Below the pieces are notes generated by a model. It had not been told where the DNA came from, did not search any database, and saw only the letters and a program-made list of their open reading frames with translations. From NCBI GenBank assembly GCA_004431415.1, contig QPMI01000168.1, forward strand, positions 62,001 through 126,000: a DNA stretch of 64,000 bases. Reading direction: 5' to 3'. Positions 19,950 to 29,978 of the stretch are shown piece after piece. Every line of letters starts with the position of its first letter. Position 1 is the stretch's first letter. The position numbers and the translations under genes were made by a program. The DNA comes from Cyanophora paradoxa (taxonomy: Eukaryota > Glaucocystophyceae > Cyanophorales > Cyanophoraceae).

Positions 19950-22900
19950 ATGGAGTTCCCGAGATCTCCCGGGAGCCCGCTCACTGTGCCCGGCGCCGAG
20001 AGTGCCATTGTGCTGCGCGAACCGTCCCCAGGTGCGCGGGAGCTACCCGCCCCGTGCGCACGCGCGCTAGCTGAAGGAGGGGCGGGCGCCAGATTTCAAG
20101 GCCTTTGGATCGGCCCTGGCAATCGTGCAGGATGCTGTCACAGTCCCGGCAAACTCCAGCCAGCCCGCGCCGTTTGTTGAGCTGCCGGACGCCGTGGTGG
20201 TGGAGATCTTCCGCTTCATACCATTTGTGGATCGGATGAAGATGCTCAGCCGCGTCAACCGGCACTGGGAGAGGCGCGCGCCGCACCTTTGTGGAACTCA
20301 CCTGCGCCGTCCTGACGCTCGAGCAGGCTAGTGTTTAGTGAGATTTTGTGTGAGGAGTGCGACTTCCGCAAGGGGTTTGCCAACCACGAGGAAGTCTCCG
20401 AGTACCTCTCCCGCATTGTGCGGGCAGCGCATGCGGTGCGGACCTCTCCTCGCGGCTCTTAAGTGGCGCTGATCGGGGCGTTCTGCCGGCATGATGCAGG
20501 CTAAGCGGAGCAGCCCCGTTCAACGGCTCGGGATCTTCCTGGACAACGGTGCCGATGCGCCAGCGCTCCCACCGCCGCGCCCGCCGATCCGGCTCGACTC
20601 GGCGCAGATCCGGCTGGATTCCCTTATCTTACTCGGATCGCAAGCTTGTGTCCATCTTTAACAGGTGAGCGGGCCGGGAAGCCCTTGCCGCGCTCTCAGC
20701 TAATGCTCCGCAGAGCTGTACATCGACCCGCTCGCGCCGCACGGGGACTTTGATCGCCGCCTCGTGACTCTGCTTGGCGGACCGATGCGGTTGCGGAAGC
20801 TTGAAATGGGTGCGCAGAAGAAGCGCTCTTTCCCCGGCCTCACGGCTGACGTCAGCCCGTGCGTGCTTGGCGCCGCAGTTTTCTCCGCATCCTACCGGCT
20901 CGATCGGCTACAGTCCATCCACCTGCCGCGCACCGTCAGCAGCCTGTCGATCCGCGGCTCGGAAGGCACCTTCCTTTACTGGTGCGTCCTCCGGGGTCTC
21001 GAGGAGGTCAGTCTCGCTGAGGCGACGCGCGCGGCAGGTGGGACGTCATGGCCGTCCTACGGCAACACGCAGGCCGCCTCATTAAGCTGGAGGTCGACCT
21101 GATACCCCAGTACCTCTCCCGCGACATGTTCGGCGAGATCTGCACGCGCCAGCCGAAGCTCCGCTGCCTCTCGGTGCACGTCGACTCGAGGACGGAGGTG
21201 CCTTCGGTTGTTTGCCCTTCCTCTTTCCTCCTTTTGGTTTTCTGAGGACGCGGCGCCCCGCAGGAGTGGGCGCAGTGCGTGGGCACACAGATAGGATCGT
21301 TCAAGCGCATGGAACAGCTCACAATCTCGGGGCTGTGGCTCCAGCACACGCGTCAGGTGCGCTCACGAATGCTTGGGCGCCGGCGGGCCCCCGCGCTCGC
21401 TCACGCCAACCCCTCCAGGCGCTGGCGAGCCTGGCGCGCACCTCGCTTCGTCTTCTTAAGCTGGAGCACGTCCGGGGCCTGCGCCAGGTTCCCCCCCGCG
21501 CCCCGCCCCGCCCCGCCGCCCTCTCACCACTGTACCCCGCCAGCTCTTCTTCCACGACGCCCCTGTCCTCGAATGGGTCTTCTTCGAGGACCTGGACCTG
21601 GACGTCGCCTCCTTCTCCAAGGCTCGCGCCCTCCCCGCGGCGGCCACCGGCCGGTTCTCGCTTCTTTCTGACGGTCTCGGCAGTGCCCCAAGCTGCGGTG
21701 CCTCTCGGTGATCGAAAACGAGCTGTCGCCTGCCCCGGCGGCGAACCCAGCGGCGGCGGCGGCGGCAGCAGCAGCAGCGGCGGCGGCGGCGGCGGCGGTG
21801 GCGGCTGCCGGGGGCGCGGCCGTTGCCGCTGGGGCGGCGGGCGGGGCGGCCGCGCCAGTGCAGGGTTTTGCTGGGGTAGGCCCCGTCCCGCCGGCGCCGG
21901 CAGCCGCGGGGGCCGCCGCCACCGCCGCCCCGGCGGGGGCCGGCGAAGCGGACCGCGAGAACGGCAACGGGATGCGCGCGCTCCGCGTCTCGTGCGTAGA
22001 CTGCCCCGAGCTCTGGTTGCTCAAGATCCAGGTACGCGCGGGGAGAGCCCCACCGGGCCTGCCAGCTGGCTAACCGGCGGCCGCGCCAGGTGCGGAACCC
22101 AGGGGAGGAGCCCCCGCGTGTTTCGATAGCCAACTGCCCCAACATCATGATCATGGACGTGGGTCCGTGACGTCACGCGGCGTCCCCGGCGGCGGCGGCG
22201 GCGCCCTTCTAACGGCCTCCCGCCGCGCAGGGATCGTGAAGCTGATCGAGGGTACGGCATTCCCCAAGCTCCAGCACCTCGAAATGGACGGGTCCCGAGG
22301 CTGCGTCTTCGAGTCGGCCCCCTACCTCCACGACGTGCGTCTACCCCCCCTTTTTTTCTCCCCTTCCCCCGCTACCCCTACCCCTCTCACGCTCCCCGGC
22401 CCGCAGGTCTCCTTCATGTGTGCAGCAAAGCACGTCGCGTTCGACCCCGTGCTCTTGACCGAGGTACCCCCCCCTGCGTTCTCATCCCTCGGCTTTATAG
22501 TACCCACGGAAGGCCTTGAATTCACTCTTTGTTATTTTCGCGGCAGGTCCTCAAGAAGTGCTTCCTCCTGAAGCGCCTCTCCATCGAGAGCGGCACCCTC
22601 TGCTCCCTCACCGTCGGTCCGCCCGCCCCCCGCCCGCCCGCCCGCCCGCCCTTGCCGGGGGGTACACGCTCCTTACTCCCCCTGCCCCCAGGGACCTTCC
22701 CCTTCCTCGCGGACCTCGCGATCAGCGACTGCGGCTTCGCCGAGGCGTCCTTCCTCAAGATCTCGTGCCCCACGCTGCAAAGCGTGGAGCTCAGGGGCCT
22801 CCAGAGCCAGTGGCCCGTGACCTGCGAGCTTGCCAGCCCGAACCTGCGCAGCCTGAAGGTGCCGACCTCCCCCCCCTCTCTCTCGCTCTCTTTGCTTCTC

Positions 22901-23362
22901 GGGAATCGCCCTGGGCGTCGCGTGACCCCCCTTCGGCCAGGTCTCCTCCTGCTCGTTCCTGGACGACGCCTGGCTTGCCAGCGTGTTCGCCGGCTGCCCG
23001 CGCCTCGCTGAACTCGAGGTCCGCCGCTTTGCCGAGAACCAACGCCGCGCTCCTGCTGACGGGCCCCGCCTCCGCAGGTCTCGGACAGCCCGAACGTCCT
23101 CTGCCCACCCCTCCCCCCTACCCTGCGGAGCGCCCGCTTCTCGCGGTGCCCCCGCCTCACGGGCGCCCCGTCCCCTCCCGAGGGGGATACCGACGTCTCG
23201 TTCCTCTGCTGCCCCTCCCTCGCCCCGCCCCTCGCCCCCTCCATCCACACAGAGGAGTGCCGCTGTGCCTTGGCTCTCGCCGAAAGCACGAAGGCCCCCC
23301 CTCCCACCCCCGCCGCCCTCCCCCCGAGCGACGGCGTCGGCGTAGTTCTGGAGTCCACCTAG
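19950..23362 (+). CDS. F-box/leucine-rich-repeat protein with poly-alanine stretch
   Basis: The start ATG is at 19950 (MEFPRSPGSP...). A 63-nt intron leads in phase to exon 2 (20093 on), which carries a typical F-box: FVELPDAVVVEIFRFIPF then VDRMKMLSRVNRHWERRAP. About 15 further short exons encode leucine-rich segments, for example LDRLQSIHLPRTVSSLSI, MEQLTISGLWLQHT, LFFHDAPVLEWVFFEDLDL, KLQHLEMDG and FPFLADLAISDCGFAEASF. One exon (about 21684-22031) holds a run of about 16 alanines and an Ala/Gly/Pro-rich linker before ALRVSCVDCPELWLLKIQ. The last exon is proline-rich and ends at TAG 23360-23362. A substrate-recognition role in an SCF ubiquitin ligase is inferred from the F-box. One intron (21622) has a GC donor. 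The gene starts about 10 bp from the start region of the divergent RRP7-like gene. Confidence 0.75.
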
Positions 23363-23626
23363 ATTGTTGATAGATGAATTTGAACAGGCTTAGTTGGACT
23401 GTTTTGGGTTCGATTACTTTGAAATTTACTCGCATTGCCATACAGTAGCGTTCAACGTGACTAGCCAGGTCCGACGGTCGTTAAAAGTGACGAGATGGAA
23501 TTCTTTCAGAGCAGCGGGCCTGGGGAGGTGGGGACAAGGGGCATGGCTGGCAGGGATGACTCTGCGCATGTTGGCTGGGCACGGACGGGTGGCTGGAGGC
23601 TGTGGGGCTAGAAGAAATGGGGCCGA

Positions 23627-25859
23627 CTACCGCTCGTCATCGTACCGAGATGCGATACCCGAGCGGCCCTTGACAGCAAGCTGCGGGGCGTCCGCCCCGA
23701 CCCGCATCTCAAGGCCTTGGAAAGAGCGGCCTTGGAGGAAGTCAGCAGCCGGACTCGAAACCCCGGTGGACAAGGCTCCGGCTGCCTCGCGGACGACCAA
23801 GGCAGCTTGCTCGCCGCTCGCCGAATCGGCCTGTGCCATCCTGCCTGCCGTGCTATCTCGGTCTTTCAGCATCCGGCCCGTTGCCAGAGACATGCGGAGG
23901 GGCTCATCATCCCCCTCTGCACCCGCATCGCCCCTCAGGAGTGCTTCTCGTGCGCTCTGTTAAACGAAAGCTTAACACATGGACACGGAGTGTTTAACCA
24001 AATTCGCGAACCTGCATCATTGGAAGGAGGTCCCTAAAGCTGGTCGAGTACTCCCCCGTCCACTGCCAGCCACTGAGAATTTGTTGCACAGTGAGCAGGA
24101 GCGACATCCACGGTTGGCAGGAGAGTTCTCACGGGGCAAGTGCAGATAAGAGCTCATACGGAGTAACGACGGGCTTCAGCAGCTCTTTCGAGTCCATCAG
24201 AGTGTTCTCTTCGCATGCAATCTGGTCAAGCCGCAGTGAGCACACAAAAAAGTGGGCTTGAGGGGACAAACGAACCAGCACAAACACGTCGACTTCAGGG
24301 AAGTTTGCAAGCTAAAATAACTCTACGGTAAGTGGACACTAAATCATAATGTTCTGTGAAAAACGCACCTTTGCAGGGTTCGGCTTTCCCACAACGAATG
24401 TGTAAGACTTGCGCCCTGCAGCTGCAACCAGGGCACGTGTTGCTGCAACCGCATCCGCATAGCCCGCTGTTCGCAGCGTCTCTTTAGCGAGCAGAATCTA
24501 GAGAAACATTAACAAAAGATCGTACCAACTCCAAGAGTGCCCACGAGGATGCCTACGATGTCTGCAGCCTGCAGAGCTCACTCTGTCACACATCCGCGAG
24601 AACCTAGGCGAGACCGAATCTGTTGCAGACCCGGGCACGTTCAACTAGATGATAGCGTTTTGCCAGTGCCCGGTTTGTGCCTGCCATGAATGAAGTTGAT
24701 TCAGGATCGGAGAAAAACGGGGATTCAGAGGACAGACCGACACTCTCATCACGCAGGCGACCTGCACCGCCACCTTCTCCAGGCAAGTAGCCAACAACCT
24801 GACGGCTTCGTGAGAGAGGCTTGAGACTCTATTGACGTGCGGGAAATGCACCAGGGAGGGGGATGCATGCAGCAGGAGCGAGGTCAACTTAGGACCTTCG
24901 CCGCCTATGTAGAGGATCGCGCACTGTGAGAGTTTCTGCACGCCCTGCATGTCTCTCATTAATATTGAGCTGCTTTGTGGAAAGAGCCGAACACACCTCA
25001 GGCAATGCGACCGACAGTCCAGCGATGCGCAAACACGAAGAGCCTTCCCCCGTACTCTCTGAGGCATCCGAGGAAACAGGAGCAACCGGAACGGACGCGG
25101 GAGGCTGGCAAGAATCACAAGCGCCTGCTCCGCATTCGCGGGCGCGGGGTGGGGCTGGCTCTTGACTCTGAACAGGGCTGCACAACCGCGCAGGTGCTCG
25201 CGCTACGGAGGCCCGGGAATATGCCTTCGCGAGATCCGCGGCTAGGGCTTCTGATGCGTGGGCGTACACATGCTCGTAGACCACGACGAGGGGCTGGTCG
25301 GCGGGGAAGCGGCCCTGGAGCGCCGCAACGAGCGGCCCGGTTTCCAGCGGCTCACGTCCGAAGACGAAGTACGCGGGGATACGCGAGGTGCTACGTAGCG
25401 AAAGAAGGTCATAAGAAATAGGCGCCCGGCTTCAAGGGGCGCGCGCACGGTGATAGACAGGTTGGACCGTAGTGAACGACGACATCCGCCTGCAAGTGCT
25501 CAGCGGCGGTCTCGTCCACGCAGCAGCTTCCGTAGGATGTGTCGCCGAGAACGAAAACCTTCACATCGCCTCCGATCGTCGCCTGCACGCAGGGCGACTT
25601 CAGCGGTGCGCTACACCTCGGCGGCCGCGGCCGCGATGAGCTCCGACATACCTGCAAGCGCTCACAGACGGCAGGGGCGTCTGTGAGGAGATCATCGGGA
25701 AACTGCAGCGCAATCTGCAGAAGCGCTCAGGTGAAGTGCAGCCGCGGACGGCCGATCGCCACGAACCGAGCGGCGTGTGGCTCTAGAAAGCGCATCAGCG
25801 GTCTCCGCGATTTCGTAGCGCTCCTCGAGAGCCCCTGCATCGCTAGCTACCGGAGCCAT
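23627..25859 (-). CDS. DPH2: Diphthamide biosynthesis subunit DPH2
   Basis: DPH1 and DPH2 form the iron-sulphur enzyme that transfers a 3-amino-3-carboxypropyl group from S-adenosylmethionine to a histidine of elongation factor 2. The ATG is at 25859. Exons in order encode [38 protein letters not shown] with [94 protein letters not shown] with [33 protein letters not shown]; and the family's C-terminal signature [15 protein letters not shown]...[17 protein letters not shown]. The [12 protein letters not shown] cysteines are among the cluster-binding residues of the family. The reading at 24138 that looks like a stop is a GTGAGA splice donor. The gene starts 150 bp from the divergent WD40 gene. 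Confidence 0.92.
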
Positions 25860-26008
25860 GCCAGCACCTCCCCGAGCGGCTAGAGCGCTGCCAGCAGCTA
25901 TAAAACGTTAGCTACAAGGTTAGCTAAGCTAGATCGCCTCCAGAAGACAAGCAGAAGGTCGCTGAAGGTGGTTGGCGGGGGTATGTGCTTTGAGCCGACG
26001 AACAGCGG

Positions 26009-28700
26009 ATGGGGGACGAGGGGGTTCCGAGTGGCGCGATTGTGAGCACGCCGAATGCACCTCCGAGCGGATCGAGTGCCGCCCCGAGCGCCAGCGGTGC
26101 GGGCGCGCACGCCGTTCGACAGGAGCGCCCCTGACAGCGCCCTACAGGCGGGGCGGATCTCGAGTATCGCGGGCCGCCGCAAAAGACGATTCAGCTGCTC
26201 GCAGGGGAGCAGGTCTTCGACCCCAGCGACCCGCAGATCAAGTCGGTGCGCGCTCTCCCACGTCGCGCGCCCCGCGCATGTAACGCTGCGCGTTCGCTGT
26301 GCTCGCAGGACATCATCAGAATCATGTGCGCCCGCCCGCCACCGCCTCAGCGTATGCAGGTTACTAAGCGCAGCTTGTGCAACCTGGCACATACGCAGCA
26401 TCCAGGTGGGCTTACATCGTGCCCCATGGGGCCATAGGCAGGCATGCAGTAGTCTGAGTGTTTTGTGCCCTCGCAGTACCTGGCGAATGAAGGCTACACA
26501 GCTTCCATGGTGCGCTCTGCGCTATTGCGTCGTCGCCCCAACACGCTGGCGTCTTTGACCAGTGTGCGCAGATGACTATTCAGGTGCGCTCATAGACCGT
26601 CGGATCGGAGCAGTCGTTAAGCGTCTACAGGACGAGGCGAACGTGAGCTTCAAGGAGTCACAGGAGAAGCGTGCACTAATCAAGCGGATGCGGAAGCTGA
26701 TTCTCGCTGGGGACTGGCCAGAGCTCGAACGTGAGTACCTCTTACAGATTGCCACGCTATTGCTCTTGTTGAATCTTGGCTCAGGCATATGCACCAAACA
26801 GAACTTTAAGGTTCACATTATCTTTGCATCTTCCGGCACAGGTAGAGCTGACTGGGCATGCAGCACTTCAAGGTCGTGCTGTACGCCGCCTACAAGCAGC
26901 AGTTTCTCGAGTTGATAGAAGCTCAGGAGTATCAAAAGGTCCCTGGGCCTACTTCTTTTCCTGCAGCATGCTGTGACTATCCTTGCAGGCCTTGAGCATG
27001 CTCACGAAACGATTGAAGCCACTTGAATCGCTACAAACGCATCCAAACGAATTTAGAGACCTGTAAATCCTCTTGTTCATTTTATGATGCACTGGAATTT
27101 CTTGGCTGAGCATGAGCTCAGAGCCTACCTGTTGACGTGCAAGTCAGTTCAGGACCTTCCCTCGTTCAAAGGATGGGATGGAGTCCAGCACTCTCGCGAG
27201 CAGCTTGCCGACCAGATCCAGTCGATGCTCGACGTTGAATCGTCGACTGAAATCTCCGGCGCTGTGCGCGTCCCTCCAAGCCGGCTTATCACCTTGCTTC
27301 AACAAGCAATTGCATACCAAGTCGAATTCAGCCGCTACCACCCGACTGTTTGCCCTCGCATCAAGACGTTCGTTTTTCCCAATTCGTTTCCAGCAAGCAT
27401 TGTTTAAATCCCCCTGCAGACTTCTCCATGAATATGAATGCTTCGTCATCCCGAATGCTTTGCGGCAAACTTTGAAGGGCTCAAAAGGCAACGTGAAGTG
27501 CGTTGAATTTCTTGGCGAGGAGGGTCGAATGATCATATCGGGTTCGAGGTGAGGGAATCTTCTTGCAAAGTGAGCTTATTATTCCTCTAATTGCAACTAG
27601 TGATAACCATGTACGGCTCTGGAACACGGAGAGTGGCGAATGTGTTCGAGTCCTGCAGGTATGAAAGATAACTATTCTCGCGCTTTTCAGCCGCCTGATG
27701 TCACATGCCAGGGTCACTCATCTCGAATTTGGGATGTTTCATCAAACAAGACCGGTGAATATATTGCCAGTGGGTCTGGCGACGGGACAGTACGGGTGCA
27801 CTGGATGCTCTCATTTCTCATTTGCAAGTGGCTGAGTTTCGTGAAGCTGTGGGATGTGCGGGAAGGAAGCAAAGAGGAGTGTATATCTGTTTTAACAGGC
27901 CACGAAGGGGATGTCTACACCGTCCGGTATCATCCAAGCGAGGCTTGTTTCTGTGCAGCTATTTCGGAAAGATGGTACCTGATGGACATTGCAGAAGCAC
28001 GTTGCAACAGGTGGCTACGATAAATCCGTCAGGCTCTATGATGCATCACGGGGCACTCTCGTAAAGACTTTCAGCGGTGCTCATCAAAATTCAGTCACTC
28101 GGATCGCGTTCAACCCACATGGCAACTGGATCATTAGCGGGTAACACATTTTCGTCAACTTTTGCCCTATCTGTTTGTCTAATTGCACATTTGTAGATCA
28201 AAAGATGCAACCATCAAAGTGTGGGACATTGTGTCAGGTTTCTCAGTTTATTTGTGTGCTTCCGATCGAAAAAATGCTGATTTATTTCTATTAGGCGTTT
28301 GCATCCGCACGTACAGCTCCCATCTTGGAGAAGTAACAAGCGTGGAGATGGACTCGTCTGGAACAAAGCTTTTGAGCTCTTCAAAGGATAACAGCAACCG
28401 TTTATGGGATATTAGGCAAACGGCCAGGCCCATTCAGCGCTTCAAGGGCCACCAGAACACGTCTACAAACTTCATTCGTGCTTCCTTTGGCCCGAACGAT
28501 GCTCTCGTTGTTGGCGGCTCGGAGGTCTGAACCACCCACCAGTCATTCGTTCACATTTTGTGACCCTTGACTAGGATGGGCATCTATTCATCTGGGACCT
28601 GGAGACAAGCAACGTATTGCAGCGGTTGCAAGGACACAATGGACCTGTCTACAGTGCTACGTGGAGTAAAGCGCAAAGTATACTTGCAAGGTGCGATTCG
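26009..28700 (+). CDS. LisH/CTLH-WD40 repeat protein (WDR26/GID7-like architecture)
   Basis: The ATG at 26009 gives MGDEGVPSGAIVS. Exons then encode PPQKTIQLLAGEQVFDP, a LisH-like helix DIIRIM...YLANEGYTASM, and CTLH-type helices EKRALIKRMRKLILAGDWPE and QHFKVVLYAAYKQQFLEL. VPPSRLITLLQQAIAYQ precedes the propeller. WD40 blades follow: LKGSKGNVKCVEFLGEEG; HVRLWNTESGECVRVLQ; SRIWDVSS; KLWDVREGSKEECIS; SVRLYDASRG; KDATIKVWDIVSG; IRTYSSHLGEVTSVEMD; GHLFIWDLETSNVLQRL; and GHNGPVYSATWSKAQS. Such proteins act as scaffolds, for example in GID/CTLH ubiquitin ligases; the exact orthologue is not certain. The closing strand of the last blade is missing: after SILA the open frame runs through repeat-like DNA to a stop at 28991. 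Confidence 0.75.
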
Positions 28701-28778
28701 CTTATTTTCTCTGGGAGGGTCGCACAGTTAATCTGGTGCCAGCTGTGGAGCCGACTGCTGCGTACGAACGTGGTGGTG

Positions 28779-28950
28779 GAAGAAAGGGGTTGCTTAGCAG
28801 TGAGTCGGCTGAGTCGGCAACGGCAAGCGGCTGCACTATCCCCGCAAGAGCAACTTGCAGATGATGTGTTATTGTTGGAAAGGGGTTGCTTAGCTACGAA
28901 ACTACCACTTCCTAGCTTAGCTACGAAACTACCACTTCCTAATTTCATAT
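28779..28950. repeat. Short direct repeats at the 3' end of the WD40 gene
   Basis: GAAAGGGGTTGCTTAGC occurs at about 28779 and again at 28877. CTTAGCTACGAAACTACCAC is repeated in tandem at about 28890-28940. The segment is probably a small insertion. Confidence 0.6.
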
Positions 28951-29777
28951 TACGATGCCTACGCCTTGCGTGTCACCTCGCCGATGAGTAGAAGCCCCCT
29001 GCGATTGAGATGGTTGTCGAGTAAGATAGCTGAAGGGTGCTGCGAACAAGGCGAGTCGCGCACCGTACTGCGTGCGCGCCCTCGATACATAGAGGCTGCG
29101 GTTCTCGTCGCCTGTCTCCTCGTCGACAGTTGGCTTCAGCTGGCTAGTAGTCTCGTATTGCTGATGCCCCCTCAAACGCGCTGCAGCGAGATCTTGCGGC
29201 ACATTTCTTGCGAGGCCAATCAACGCCTCCGTCCCAAGCTTTGAAGACATCAAAGGAGGCTGGAGAGGAGCTGTGAGATCCAGAGGCGATCTACGTGCGC
29301 GCCGCTACGCACAATGTCGTAGAGTTCGGCAATCGGCACATCCTGCTTCTTCGCATCCGCTTCGGCGCCTTTGAACTGCGCGGGGGGCATCGGCGACGAG
29401 GTCGAGATGCTGTTCAACAGCACGGGCGCGCCTGGAGGACTCTCGTTATCGCCAGCTCATGGCAGTGCCTCTTCTTTCCGCCGTTGACCACAATAGAAGA
29501 GTACTGCAGACTTCCCATAGCCTCGCGCGCTGACGGAGCTAAACGGTGAAGGGATGCAGAATCAAACGGCTAGACCGGTCGCCTAGCTGCGAGGCTGAAA
29601 GGAGGTAGCGCTGCACGGTCGATTCTGCAGACTGGCTGCGTTCTTTGGGCTGCCTTGACTGGGCGTGTAGCGCTCGGTTGTCGTTGCTATGCGGGGGCTG
29701 GGGGAGCCGGAGGCGGTACCGGTAGCGGCGCTCACAGTAATAGCACTCGAGGGGGGTACCTGGACGGACATGGCCAT
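28945..29777 (-). CDS. Unidentified minus-strand gene
   Basis: Two exon-like stretches look coding on this strand. The first (about 29390-29260) encodes FKGAEADAKKQDVPIAELYD and IVRSGAHVDRLWISQLLSSL. The second (about 29242-29080) encodes LGTEALIGLARNVPQDLAAA and QLKPTVDEETGDENRSLY. A possible start MAMSVQ followed by a GTACCCCCC donor lies at 29777. I do not recognise the family. The exon joins are not established and the 3' end near 28945 overlaps the tail of the WD40 gene on the other strand. Confidence 0.35.
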
Positions 29778-29978
29778 GGGCCTTCAATATTAATTGAATT
29801 TGTGAGTTGACTCGGCGACTTCGGGCTTATGTATAGTAGCCAACCTAGCTACTGTGTAATGCAAAAGCGGGCTGATCATGGCATGCGCCAGGCATCATGG
29901 CAAGCAAATTGAAATCACGAAATTCAAGCATTCAATTCTATGGCCTGGCAATCTTCTATAATCATACAACAACACTGC

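Noticed and set aside
24100..24140. Apparent stop codon of DPH2 after LLSALAP
   Set aside because: The TGA is part of a GTGAGA splice donor. The following exons encode [14 protein letters not shown] and the DPH2 C-terminal signature.
28692..28991. Retrotransposon reading frame at the end of the WD40 gene
   Set aside because: The frame is short, made of internal duplications, and shows no reverse transcriptase or integrase motif.
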